Below are positions 48,680 to 60,984 of a stretch of 64,000 bases of DNA, piece after piece (position 1 is the stretch's first letter; each line of letters starts with the position of its first letter). Origin of the DNA: Thuidium tamariscinum (Eukaryota > Streptophyta > Bryopsida > Hypnales > Thuidiaceae); contig OX344752.2 in NCBI GenBank assembly GCA_947034885.2, positions 4,588,001 to 4,652,000 on the forward strand, in the 5' to 3' direction. Under the pieces are notes generated by a model. It was not told the origin of the DNA. It ran no database searches and saw only the letters and a program-made list of their open reading frames with translations. The translations under genes were made by a program, and so were the position numbers.

Positions 48680-48827
48680 TTAAGGTAACTCTAGTGTCAA
48701 AAAATGGGTACACTCATGGTTATGGACGCTTCTACCTTATGCCCGAATAGTTTGGTCATATAATCCCCAAGCCTTTTCAGCAAAAAATAAACCTCCCAGC
48801 TATTTTGCAGTGTTGTTATTTTCTTAA

Positions 48828-49650
48828 CCCCTAAAAGCCCAAGGGGTTAGGACAAAACACAAATGTGTTATAAAATATAAGTGTTACAACTTTTTTGAAG
48901 TTAGTATCAAAGAAGATAATGTAAAGCACAAAAAGTAGAAAGTATCCATACAATCAAAGTAAAAAAAAATTTAGATTATTTTTAAATGAATTTTGAAGAT
49001 ATAACTTAAAAAATTCACCAAAAATACAATTTCTATTTTTAGGATTTGAAATGTTTGATTGGTCAAAATTATGTTTTTTATTGATTTATAAACAAATGAA
49101 AAACATTCAACCTCTAAAAGCCTAAGGGATTAAGACAAAATACAAATGTGTTATAAAATATAAGCTTTATAACTTTTTTGAAGTTAGCATCAAAGAAGAT
49201 AATGTAAAGCACAAAAAGTAGAAAGTATCCATATGATCAAAATTAAAAAAATATTTATAGATTCTCTTCAAATGAATTTTGAAGATATAACTTCAAAAAT
49301 TCACCAAAAATACAATTTCTATTTTTAGGATTTGAATTTTTTTTGATTGGTCAAAATTGTGTTTTTTATTGATTTGTTAAAAAATAAAAAAATATTTATT
49401 AATGAGAGCATCAATACTTCCCCCAAATAGTAAGTTTTGCAACACTAAGCAATTTTAGACTCTTTATGCTATTCCTCCTTTTTTTTGCTATAACTTTTGT
49501 TTGACCGTATAGATCTTAGTTCTGAATGTAAATGTTGAAATACAATCCAATATTTTCAAATTTTGAAAAAAAAAATTTGAATTTTTTTTTTTTGCCCAAA
49601 AATGCTGCCCGAAGTTGGGCAGCGACCATAAAATGGTCACTTGAGCACTT
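48828..49650. mobile_element. TTAA-flanked element, copy 10, with internal tandem duplication
   Basis: The left TTAA is at 48824-48827, followed by CCCCTAAAAGCCCAAGGGG. The right end near 49640-49652 has decayed to CACTTAGGGTTTAGG. A unit of about 277 bp (48830-49106) is repeated at 49107-49385. Non-coding. Confidence 0.5.
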
Positions 49651-50174
49651 AGGGTTTAGGAGCCGTTCCTTCACAACACCAAGCATGATTGCCCGTTTTC
49701 TTCCAAGGAATTCTAAGAGGTGGTAGATTCTTTTGGTGCTCCCCACCGTAGGCCGGTACCAAACTCCAGAGAACGGGGAACCAAAGAGCCTCACTCAGGC
49801 GCTTTTGCAGTTCTAAGTGAGTCCATTTTGACATTTTCATATTCCAACATCCAGTCCTACCCTAGTAGGCTAGTACCCTACCCTACAGAAAGCGGCAATT
49901 TATATATTTTTTAGGCCTGGTGAGGTCAAACCTGCACGAAAGATAAAAGTCAGCAGAAGTCAGCAAACGGGTGCCCACAGCCCCATTGGGTGCGCTTTGA
50001 GTGCCTTGCCTTACTTCGTTTTCTCAACTTTTTGCCAAGATTCGTGTCAAAAAAATAAAAATAATAATAACTTAACGTTTTGCAAAGATTTGTGTCAAAT
50101 TTATAAAAAAAATTAAAACATTTTGCAAAGATAACATACTGAAAGACAAGCAGAAGCTGTTGTCAAATGATTAA
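49651..50174. other. Intergenic DNA, moderately GC-rich at the left
   Basis: No domain is recognised in the short overlapping frames of 49516-49914. Nothing else is visible. Confidence 0.25.
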
Positions 50175-50457
50175 GGTAGACTACTCTAAAAGCAACCACT
50201 TAAGAGCTGATCCCCTTTTCAGGGAAGCTGAACTCCTTGAATTAATTTTCAGTCAATTTTCATAGGAAGGAAAATGGGATTGACATCTAACCCAAGTTGT
50301 TTCATCTTTTTTGGACTTGTGTAGAATTAGTTATGAATTTTCAAAGTTCAAACACAGTGTGTTCTAAAAGCGACCACCTGCTGAAATATACAGCTGTAGT
50401 ACATTGCAGAAACCAAAATCTACCACTATGGCATGGTCGCTTTTAGAGCAGTCTACC
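50175..50457. mobile_element. TTAA-flanked MITE with GGTAGACT termini (283 bp)
   Basis: TTAA lies at 50171-50174 and 50458-50461. The inverted termini are GGTAGACTACTCTAAAAGCA and the reverse of GCTTTTAGAGCAGTCTACC. The termini are unrelated to the CCCCTAAAGG family, so this is a second TTAA-targeting family, with purine-purine ends as in Kolobok elements. Confidence 0.65.
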
Positions 50458-50461
50458 TTAA

Positions 50462-51793
50462 GTCAATACAGATAGATTGGAAATTTGAGTGGGGAATGAA
50501 ATTTTGTTTCATTTGGGTAAAAATAATATAAAAATTAGAGTGGGTGGAAAAAGTCTAACCGACTCCAAAATGGATACGTTATCATGAATAGGAAGGAATT
50601 TAAACAACAATATTTTTATTTTTTTCCCAGTGAGATTGGGTCCATGAGTGAGTTTTCAGTTATTGGTTTGATTTCCTCGCACTTCACTTCACCGTTTGTG
50701 TGCAGCATTTGTCAAAAAGGCATTTGATACCCCTTGGAGGGATTGAAAGCCCGTTTGGGAACATATAGTATATATATTATGAATTAGATCAATAAATATT
50801 AATTGAGTATTTTTCATTTCAAAGTAAATTAATGATCATGATAGGTCATGTAGAAGGACCTTAGGGCCTATAAAGCCTTAAGGTAGTTTCAAATTACTTT
50901 CAGATCAATATGTAATGATGGATTCTATCATTCAGAACTTGTGTTGTCATATAAATTCAAAGTTCTTTCTTCAAAGGTTGTCAATTTAGTCATAATGCAA
51001 GAACTAATCATAATATATCTAAAACCATCTTGAATGAAATAAGAGTATCTGAGAAAGTAGCTATTGTCAATAGTAGCTAGTGGAAAAAAAGAGCCACAGT
51101 ACAAAAATGACTTGGATTGATATCTTCTAATGATTCCTAATGTCAAAGGAATTGCCCCTTTTTGTGATACAATTTCTAATGTGTCGTATAAAGTGAAGTG
51201 GGTTGGATGAAAAATTCTATCTCAAGTAGGAAAAAGGTGTGGACATTTGAGTTTGTTCATTCACAAATTTACAACTTGACAACCAACACTTCTAATCATA
51301 AGAATACCTTGATATTAAATTTTTTATCTCAGTATTTCATAAGTTTTTATATAAGAATTTAAGTTATTTACAGATTTTTTCTAAGTTTTAATAATAAGTA
51401 TTTTCTAATTTTTCTAATTATATGCCCTAGACATTAACTATGAGAAGTGATGAAAAACATTTTTTAAATTGGGAAAAAAAAAAACTATTAGGAAGATATA
51501 CTAATTTATATGATTGATGCCAATTTATCACAAATAGACTATGTTAATTTTGACCCCTAAAGCTTTTTTAAATCTGAAATAGTTTTAGAAGTTTAGGGCA
51601 TTCAAAGTAAAGCATGAGATTTTGTTTTCTTCACTCATTTTAATTATGAGATTTGAAAATTGATTGAACTTTTTGGAAATCTACTTTTTACAAAGATCTA
51701 GTGGTTGGCTAAAAGTGTTTTTTTTCCTTGTTTTGACCATTACTTTAGGCAAGTAGAGCAAAATATATTTGCTTTCAAAATTTTCATTCTTAG
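50462..51793. other. AT-rich intergenic DNA
   Basis: No gene. A lone ACCCCTAAAGC at about 51552 looks like a family terminus without its partner. Confidence 0.3.
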
Positions 51794-52694
51794 TCCTTAA
51801 AGGACCATTGTCCATTCAACAAACAAACGGGATTTTAGGCATATACCTACAATCTCAATTTATGTCATGGTTTATTGAAAATTTTATGAAGATAGAAAAA
51901 CTCATTACTTTTGTTGGAATATTAAAAAAAATTCAAAATTGGTATCTAGGGTCAAAAGATATGCCCAAATAAGCTCAAAATAGGAAAGACTGGGTACCAA
52001 AAAATTCAAAATTTTGAATATTTTCTTAAAATATTTTTTTCTCACAGGTAGTGTTTTTGTCTACATGGAAAGCTTTGATTTACATCATTTGAACAATTTA
52101 TGTAAAAGTTATGGACAATCTTGTTTTGGGGGCAATCTAGGCATCTTTTATAAAAAAATAACTTATAGGATTCATTTCTAAATGCAAATTTTACAATTTT
52201 TCAAGAAGAAAAGTTCTACATGGTATAGTTTTCTTGCTAGAGAAATCTCATAGTTGGTAATAACACATTTTAATTCCATCTTAAAGATATAAATAATTTA
52301 GATTTTCTTTCGGTTTCATACTTCCTACTTAACAATTTTCGTAAAGATGAAAATTAAGTTTAGTTTAGTTTAAAATTTTCCTAGACCTTCAACTAAATTT
52401 CCCTTTATAAAGACTCAAAGCTCAAAACTTTGTAGTACAAAAAGTTTAAGTTTAGAAGGTTCAAAGTCAAAAAATCTAGTCTTACAATGAGCTAAAAAAC
52501 TTATTTATTTCACTTTAAATGTAGATATCTTGCAATTTGTGTGGTCAAAATTTCTTAAATTTATTTTCATGTTAATTGAGTATAAGATCCATAGTTAGAT
52601 GTCCAATAATACTTTTCAATATTTTTTTACTTTTTCCAATAGAAATGGTAGATTTGAGAGTTTTTTGGCAAAAATAAATAAGGTCCTTTAGAAG
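51794..52694. mobile_element. TTAA-family element, copy 12 (degenerate)
   Basis: The left end TCCTTAAAGGACCATTGTCC and right end GGTCCTTTAGAAG are mutated family termini. The flanks are TTAG and TTAT instead of TTAA. The interior is collinear with copy 2 (6565-7490). Confidence 0.6.
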
Positions 52695-53963
52695 TTATTA
52701 GAAGGCTTACGCAAACTTGAAATCTTTAGATCTTCTTGCAAATTTGAATTTGAATTATGGGGCTCAACAACTTGATAAGCTACATTGTCAAAAGTTTTGA
52801 GCAACCTTGAAAAAAAAACATTTTGTTGCTCTTTGTTTAAACATATCTCAGACATACTTCACTTTTTAACCCCAATTCTTTTGGCAAGACCCTTGTACTC
52901 ATTAAGAATAAGATCCTATTGTTATAAGTTCAAGAATGTGAACAAAGTTTTATTTATAGCATCATTTTTAGAGAATGTTGATTTTTCCAATTCTAAGAGT
53001 GTTTTTTTTAATTTTTGACCTACAAAGCTTTAGGATTTTTTATTTTTTACCCTATAAATTTCTTCTTGGTTTTGCATATTTAAAATTCTAAACACAACGA
53101 GTGTTTTTATCATTTCTATAAGTTAACTTTGAAATAGCTACTAGTTTTTCCCAATCATTACTCATCAAAATTCATAAGCAATCAAAATAAACTTATCCAA
53201 GAGAGAAAATTAGAATATCCAACCTCATTTGATTAGATTCTATAGTAGGGTTTTTTTTATTCACTTTAAGAGAAAGAATTGGAATGGCAATCACTTAAGT
53301 TCTAAAGGTTTATGATTATATTTTTACCAAAAAAGCTCCAAAACTACCATTTCTAGTACAAGTACCAACTTAAAAAAATTAAAATTAAACATATGTAACT
53401 TTAGGATCTTGTAGTAATTTGGTTTGAAAAGATGTGGAAAATTTTTCAAATAGTTCTACTAGATAGATTGCAAGATATGAGCATTTGAATTGACAAATAT
53501 TCTTTTTTTTAATCCTACAAAAAAACACGTAGCTACACTCAAAATGGTTACATTTGTATGAAAAAATGTCCAAAATGGTAGTTACCTTTTGAATTTGTTC
53601 TTCAAGGCAAGTTTGCTACATGCTTGAAAATGTTCAAATCATTTTGAATTGTACAACATATAGGAAAAATTTAATAAGCAAAAAGAAGTAGAGTATGATT
53701 TAAAATTCCAAATTATTAAAAATTTATTTATGGAATTGAAAAATTCCAATCCCAATTGTTGAGAAATGCTGAAATAAAGAAACTAAACCTAATCTTTTTA
53801 ATTTTTCCAAAATATCAAAAATTGAATTAAATAAAAGATTCTAACTTTTTTGTAGTGTAAAGATTCTATTACTACCTTCAAAGTACCCTGAACTAAAACT
53901 CCTCCAAACTTTTGATTCATTGATCAAAATAGAATGATTCTAAGCTTTTCACTTAGATATAAA

Positions 53964-54707
53964 GGGTGATTGCAAGAAAGGGATGTCTTTTCTAGTATCA
54001 CAATGGAAGTGACATTTGTGTCATTGGTTATAATTTTGGGGGCATCAATCGAATTTACTTGAAATTTTTATTAAAGAAGAAGATGGCCAACTTAATTGGA
54101 ATGAGATTCCTTATTTTTTAGAAATTTCCAAAAATCATTTTCTAATTAAATTTAAATTTAGCCAATTTGTTACACTTTCTAATTTAGGATTTTTTAGTAT
54201 TGTGAAGTACCCAAAATTAATGATATAGACTTGAAATTTATGTAATCTACTCCCACAATAGAGAGTTATGTACACCAAAAATAATTTTTAAGAAACATTA
54301 TTTTATATCTTCTATATTTATGCAAATAGGGACTCCTTGCGCATGCAATTCTGAACATTGAAAATGGTTTCAAAATCATTCTTTTGGTGAAATCTCATCA
54401 CCATCAATCCTTTCTAAATTTCCAATTTTTAATTTAAAAATAATTCATTTATTATTTTTTACAAATTAAAATGAGAAAGTACTAATTTTCATGAGATTTT
54501 GCACTTTCCTAGTTCTCCTAGTTAGTGAATAATTTCTAAGCTTTTCCTTCCTAGGGTACCTTCTTCTTAAAGGTGCATAGTGCATATATTAGAAATATTT
54601 TTCACATTTTTCACATTTTGTTTTTCTTATTTTAAAGTACTCTTGAAAAAATTATAAGTACTATCCAAAACGGGACAAAAAAATAGGAGGCCTTTCTTGC
54701 AATCACC
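53964..54707. mobile_element. GGGTGATTGC-family element, target duplication TAAA
   Basis: The termini are GGGTGATTGCAAGAAAGG and its reverse CCTTTCTTGCAATCACC(T). Comparison with related uninterrupted copies (55570 and 61640 region, ATATAAATCTAAAAA) gives the empty site. This implies a 4-bp duplication TAAA, in agreement with the GTAT duplication of the 3238-3960 element. Confidence 0.65.
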
Positions 54708-54897
54708 TTAAATCTAAAAATTCAATTTCAAACTTTTATTTCTTATAAAATTACTTTTAAAAGAAGTTTTTTTGTTGCCCTAATTGCCTGCGAAGTAATG
54801 AAAATTACATATTATACAATAATTTCTTAACCATGTAATAAAAAATTATGAAAATTGTTGGGCCTTAAAGGTACTTCTTGGTAAAATGTTGTGTTAA

Positions 54898-55857
54898 CCC
54901 CTAAAGGTTTTTGACTATGTCAATTTCATCAAAACTACTCCAAAACTATCATTTTTAGGACAACTACCAAATTTTAGAAAAAAGTAGTTTTGGAATAATG
55001 TAATCATAGGATCTTTTAGTGCACTAGTTTGAAAAGATGTAGAAAAAATTTCACAAATTTTCACTATGTAGATTGCAAGATATTAGTGTTTGAAGTTGCA
55101 TTGAATTTTTTTTTTCTATTGCAAAAATCTAGGCAACTACACTTTAGAAGGCCACATTTGTGTGAAAAAATGTCTAAAATGGTTCTAACTCTTTGGATTC
55201 ATTCTTCAAGTCAAGTTGGCTGCATGTTTGAAAATTTTCAAATCATTTGAAATTGTACAATATGTACAAAAAAATAGTAAGTAGAAAGAAGTAGAGAATG
55301 ATTAAAAAAATACTAAATTGTTAACAATTTATTCATTGAATTGAAAAATGCCAATGCTAATGGTTGTAATATTGTATTAAATAATCTACATCCAACGTTT
55401 TTTGTTTATTTTTCCAAAATATTAAGAATTCAATGAAATGAAGGATTTTAAAGTTTATTTTAGAGTAGACGTTGCATAATTTCCTACAAACTACCCACAA
55501 ACTAAAACTCCCATAATTTTCATATCATTAATCAAAATGAAATGATTCAAAGCTTTCCAAGTATATATAAATCTAAAAAACTAATTTGAAATTTTACTTT
55601 TTTTACAAAGTGTTTTTTGAAGAAGTATTTTTAGCTGCTGGGGTTGCCCGCCAAGCAATGAAAACTACATATCATCAAATAGCTTTTGAACCATGTAGTC
55701 AAAAGTTATGAAATTGTTGGGCCTTAAGCTACTCCTTGGGGGCACATGTTGTGTGAAAATTTCAAAAAAAAAGGAAAAGAAAAAGAAAAACTCCATTTGT
55801 AGTGAGTTGCCTGAAATTGCTATGTTGCCAAAAAATGCAGTTTGGTCCTATAAGGGT
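54898..55857. mobile_element. TTAA-flanked element, copy 14, nested in copy 13
   Basis: It starts CCCCTAAAGGTTTTTGACTA after TTAA 54894-54897 and ends GGTCCTATAAGGGT before TTAA 55858-55861. It is inserted into copy 13, a member of its own family. Confidence 0.7.
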
Positions 55858-55950
55858 TTAAATTTCAAAGAAAAAAGATTCCATCTGTAGTAAGCAACTC
55901 AAAATTGCTATATTGCCAAAAAAATTGTAGTTTAGTGCTTTGAGGGTTAA

Positions 55951-57070
55951 TACTTAGTAGAATATTGTATTTCTACATCCATCCATCTTTTGGACTAGAA
56001 ATACACTTTTTAGTTCTCTTCATGCATTTTTTCATCCAAATTTGGCAACTTCATTTGCTATAAAGGGCTGGTCTACAGTAATTTTGCTTGCCTTATGTGA
56101 TAGGTTAACTAAAACTCAGAACCGTAGCCCCCGCCTTCTTGGCCGGGGTGAATTGACCCCCTCGCTTGGCCACTTGGATAAAATGCTGGAATTTTTTTTT
56201 TGGTAAAATTAACTTTTTGCAAATTCTGAATTCATAAATTAGCTAGGAAGTGTGTACGAGGTAAATTAGATAAGCACAAAATAAGGGGCTTTCTGCACCC
56301 TTGAAATTACTTGGAGTGGCCGAGCGATGGGGCCAGTTCACCCGGACAGCCTCCCTGGGCTGCTAGAATCATTCTCACTAATTCATCATCATATATAATT
56401 TCGAAGTCCAGGCCCTCCCCGAAATGCTGGAAACTATCCGTCCTCCCGCGCCATTGTCAATGCCATGTCCTCTTCGCCCTCATTGACTCCCTCACGTCAA
56501 AAGCGGGGAATTCTCCCCGACGCTTTCAACGTTTTCCGTTGAAAAAGGAGTGGAAGTCTTTGCCGACGGACCGCCACAGGCCCAGACCATCTCTTCAAAT
56601 GGCAATGTACACGGCGTGGACTTCGCTTTGAACTCCCGAATCAACCCAACCACAACTTCTCAATACTCCGAGTGCTACTTTTCGACTTTTTCCTTATCCT
56701 TCGATTACTTTGTATCCTAATTTATTCCGCATCGTCCCCTGCACACGGCACGGCGTGGACTGAAGGAGCCTCCTTTGGCCTTCAACCCTCGTCTTTGCTC
56801 TCACATAAAGGATGCAAAGCTCACTGCCAGTCCTCACTCAACGACTGTCGACAATCATTCATTAACTTACTTGCTGAGTTCTGCGCTGTCAGGAGGTGCA
56901 TCTTAAAACACTCTGGGGTTGCTGGACTTCTGCATTCACAGGAGCTCGTGTTGTGTGTATCTTAAACGCTCTGGGGTTACTGGATTTTGAAGAGAAGTTT
57001 TCGAGATTTCGTGCGGTGAAAGGAGTGGGTCAGGTTGGGCGAAGGGGATTCTCGCTGGTGGAAGCCAGCG
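55951..57070 (+). promoter_or_regulatory. Upstream region and 5' leader of the C4H gene
   Basis: GC rises sharply from about 56100. The last 650 bases probably hold the promoter and 5' untranslated leader. I see no exact AC element (ACCWAMC) of the type described in phenylpropanoid gene promoters and did not choose a TATA box. The frames at 56311-56965 carry no domains. A direct duplication lies at 56896-56990. Confidence 0.4.
56896..56990 (+). repeat. Direct duplication in the C4H 5' leader
   Basis: Two imperfect copies of a 36-bp sequence (GTGCATCTTAAAACACTC...GGACTTCTG at 56896-56932 and GTGTATCTTAAACGCTC...GGATTTTGA at 56955-56990) are spaced 59 bp apart, ending 80 bp before the start codon. 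Confidence 0.7.
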
Positions 57071-59149
57071 ATGGCGATAGACGCGCTCACCGCGGGGCTG
57101 GCGAAGCTAGCGCCGCTGTTTACTTTCCAAAACGTAGTGCAGGGGTTGGCCGTGGCGGTGTTTGTGGCGATTGTGATCGTGAAGCTCAGGGCGCCCAAGT
57201 TGAAGCTGCCGCCTGGTCCTCTTGCTCTTCCCGTTGTTGGCAACTGGCTGCAGGTCAGTGGAATGCTCTGTCTCTCTCTGCCCCGCCATTGATCGTTACG
57301 TCTCAGTTCAAATTTGTGCACGTCTGTTTCGCGGGTTCAAAATTCTACACAATTTTCTCAACCTTGAAATGCACTCTTGATGGCGTCTCTTCCAAAATCG
57401 ATATCGACCTAAGTGGTCGCGGCAGAAGTAATGGGTTGTATCTTACAGAATGGGAGGGGTTGAGGATTGGGCTTACGAAGCGAAGCACAATTTTGAGAAT
57501 TTTGAGAATGAGTTTTGAGGCGGATTTGGAATAGAAATTTTGGTAATTGATGAATTTTCCGTTCCTGATCGAGTGATGTGATGGCTTTGCAGGTGGGAGA
57601 TGATTTGAATCATAAGAATCTGGCCGAGATGGCGGAGAAGTACGGCGATGTTTTCCTTTTGAAAATGGGGCAGCGCAACTTGGTCGTCGTGTCTTCCCCA
57701 GACATCGCCAAGGACGTGCTCCACACCCAAGGCGTGGAGTTCGGTTCCCGTACTCGCAACGTGGTGTTCGACATCTTCACAGGCAACGGCCAAGACATGG
57801 TGTTCACGGTCTACGGGGAGCACTGGCGCCGGATGCGTCGCATCATGACGGTGCCCTTCTTCACCAACAAGGTCGTCCAGCACTCGCGGTACGCATGGGA
57901 GGAGGAGACCGACTACGTGATCAAAGACTTGAAGGCCAATGCGGAAGCGGCGACCTCGGGGACCATCATTCGCCGACGCCTGCAGCTCATGATGTACAAC
58001 ATCATGTACCGGATGATGTTTAACTCGCGATTCGAGACGGAAGACGACCCGTTGTTCGTGAAGCTGAAAGCGTTGAACGGCGAGCGCTCGCGCTTGGCGC
58101 AGAGCTTCGACTACAACTACGGCGACTTCATCCCCATCTTGCGACCCTTCCTCCGCGGCTACCTGAAGGTGTGCCAGGACATCAAGGACCGCCGCTTGGC
58201 TCTCTTCAAGGAGTATTTCATCGACGAGCGCAAGTAAGTCCTTTAAACCCTAAATTGAACTTATTCGAAACTACCCAAAACAATCTTTGCAAATTTCGTA
58301 CTCCCCGTAACAGTGTCATCTCGCTAGAGTGAATTTTCACCTAATCTTTCATGGGCATTGCCCCAATCAATCAACCAATTCACGCCTAGAAACTCACAGC
58401 CTCTGACTTTTCTGTGCAGGAAATTGAATGCTGTCAACCCCCCCAAATCTGAGGCGGAGAAATGCGCGATTGACCACATTCTCGAGGCGCAGAAGAAGGG
58501 CGAGATCAACGAAGACAACGTCCTCTACATTGTTGAGAATATCAATGTGGCCGCAATCGAAACCACTCTCTGGTCGATCGAATGGGGCGTCGCAGAGCTC
58601 GTGAACCACCCAGAGATTCAAACCACCCTCCGCAACGAGCTCGACACCGTTCTCGGCAAGGGCAACCTCATTACCGAACCCGACACCTACAACAACAAGC
58701 TCCCTTACCTCTCCGCCTTCGTGAAAGAAGTCATGCGCCTCCACATGGCCATTCCTTTACTCGTCCCGCACATGAACCTCCACCACGCCAAGCTCGCAGG
58801 CTACGACATCCCCGCCGAGAGCAAGATCCTCGTCAACGCGTGGTGGATCGGGAATAACCCCAAGCACTGGGAGAGTCCGGAGAAGTTCATGCCAGAGAGA
58901 TTCTTGGACGGGAAGATCGAAGCTTCGGGTAACGATTTCCGCTTCTTGCCGTTCGGAGCTGGAAGACGTTCTTGTCCGGGGATTATCATCGCCATGCCGT
59001 TGTTGTCGATTGTGCTTGGACGGCTTATTCAATCTTTCGAGCTTCTGCCGCCTCCTGGCGTGAAGAAGATTGATGTGGCGGAGACCGGAGGACAGTTCAG
59101 CCTTCGCATTGCGAATCACTCCAACGTGGTGGTCAGACCTTTGGCTTGA
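57071..59149 (+). CDS. C4H: trans-Cinnamate 4-hydroxylase (cytochrome P450 CYP73A), three exons, 517 aa
   Basis: It hydroxylates trans-cinnamate to p-coumarate in the phenylpropanoid pathway, with NADPH-P450 reductase, at the ER membrane. The exons are 57071-57253, 57593-58233 and 58420-59149. Intron 1 (339 bp) is phase 0 and intron 2 (186 bp, GTAAGT donor) is phase 2. Residues 22-38 form the N-terminal membrane anchor, followed by the hinge LPPGPLALP (46-54). The oxygen-binding I-helix AAIETT is at 319-324, ExxR at 378-381 (EVMR), PERF at 433-436 and the haem loop [10 protein letters not shown] at 453-462 with Cys460. Long stretches are family-typical ([39 protein letters not shown]-like, [15 protein letters not shown]). 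Length is close to the usual about 505 residues, and no key residue is missing. The start at 57071 was chosen because it gives a normal-length anchor; an in-frame ATG at 57035 would add 12 residues. The exons are much more GC-rich than the surroundings. Intron 2 has the position and phase I recall for the first intron of Arabidopsis CYP73A5. Confidence 0.95.
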
Positions 59150-60980
59150 ATGAATGGGAGCTTCAATTCCCTGTCTGTTTTGAGAATGTGCAACAGGTCA
59201 AAGAGTGGTTGAGCTTCCTTGGCCTTGTAGAGTTTTGTAGTCTGTATAGCTATGAGAGATGTAGACTCTCTGATACCAGAACTGAATTCAGTTCTCCTCC
59301 CCTCGTAAGCCTAGCATGTAAAGCACAGCAATAACGAGGTCATGTGTAGTGGTACTTGGAAGTGGATCTCGTTTTGTAGCATGCGTTTTCCATGAGACAA
59401 AAAAGTACATCTCTTCTTCATTAAAAGCTTGGTCGCACTGTGTGGGACACGAGATGAACAGACTTTTAATCTATGCCAATCCCACAAAGAGATTGGAGTT
59501 ATTTCTCTCTGAATTCTTCTTCTGCATTTGCCACTTCGATTATGTGGAACTTGTGTGTTTGTCCCACTGTCACGGCTCGTGTTTCCCACTCGACTCCGGG
59601 AGTGGGAAAGGAAAATTCTCAAGTTAGCGCGCTTCTGGATCATCAGGAACTACGGATCGGGACTTCTTTTCAACCTGTTACAGACAGAACAGGGAAGCAG
59701 AGGATTGGTTTACCCCATATTTTAAAAGATGGATTGCTAGTGCATTTCGTTTCAAAAGTCTCAAATGCATGTTTGCAACCATGTCCTGGTTACGGTAGGG
59801 GTTGTCACAGCACCGTTGAAGCCCTTAGCATTCCCTGAGAATGACCATGAGGCGTGGGCTGATGGACTGGGAGTGAAAGGCGTAGCTGAAATTCCCAGAG
59901 AACTTGGAGTGCTCTTTCTTCGCCTCTGCAGGTGAAGAAACGGCACTTCTATTAAAAATTCTTGAGGAATTTTTCAAAGTGCTAGACTGAGCACAACTTG
60001 CAAAGCTCCTACCTGGCTTCGCAGGTCAAGAATTCTTAGAGAATCACTCTAAATGGTAGAAAGGGGTGTCACACCTCCTTCATGTGGAACAACTCACAAA
60101 TTGGTTCCACTTTTCTCTTGCTGATTTCTCCAACTTCAAAGAAATGTGGTTCTCAGAGGAGATGTGACTTCCCCTGATATGCAATGGGATTGAAATATGT
60201 GAATCAACCAGGTGGATGTCTATTCCAAACTCCATTGTTGTTTACCTGAGTACTAACCTTCAGTCACAATGATGTTTGAGAAAAGAGTTGGCATACTTAG
60301 AGCGAAACCTCTCTCTCTCACCCATCATTCAATGCAACATTTACTCCCGCTGTCTCAAAGTAAAGGAGGAAGATTTAGAGGAAAATTGTGGGAGTACCCA
60401 ATCATTCATATTTGTTTTGAGATATAGGGAATTTCAAGGTTTTGGGTTTATTGGTTATGGCATTAATTAAGGTTTCTGAATCCAAGTTCCCAAATCCTAT
60501 CTATAGCCATATTGACACCGCACAATATGGTTAGGGTTTGGTTGAAGTGAAGATGTGAGATCAATAAACTAATCATTTTTAAATTTCTCTACTATCCATT
60601 ATCAATAAATTGATATTGTTGTTTACCAAAGACAAAGCCTCATGGTCACATTGTTCTTGTTTCAATAAATTGCTACAACTAAGTAGGAATCAACAATCAT
60701 GGATCTATGTACAATGTACAAAACTAAAAAGAATTCTAATCTATTTTCAAGGTTGGCATAAATTAAGAGTTTGTTTAGGTTGAATCCTAGTTGAAATTCA
60801 TTTGAATAACAAAGAGTCACTCCCATACTACTTATAATACTTGTTAGAAAGAAGATTCAATCTATACTATCTAAGCTAAAATTCCTTTTGAAAGAGTTCA
60901 AAGATGGGGGATTAAGTCTTGTAGTATTTAAAATATTTAATATCAGTGAGGTAGTAAATGGTTTATGATATATATAAGAT
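59150..60980. other. C4H 3' region and intergenic DNA
   Basis: The first few hundred bases after the stop are moderately GC-rich and probably include the 3' untranslated region. The overlapping short frames (59311-59946) have no recognised domain. From about 60480 the sequence becomes AT-rich intergenic DNA. Confidence 0.35.
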
Positions 60981-60984
60981 TTAA

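Larger units (their letters stand above)
53299..55946. mobile_element. TTAA-flanked element, copy 13, with two nested insertions
   Basis: TTAA flanks lie at 53295-53298 and 55947-55950. The host copy is interrupted by a GGTGATTGC-family element (53964-54707) and by copy 14 (54898-55857). Removing both restores an order collinear with copy 15. The outer ends (GTTCTAAAGG and TGCTTTGAGGG) are more decayed than those of the nested copy, as expected for an older insertion. Confidence 0.7.

Noticed and set aside
51548-51562. GACCCCTAAAGC resembling a TTAA-family left end
   Set aside because: No matching right end and no TTAA directly in front; probably a fragment.
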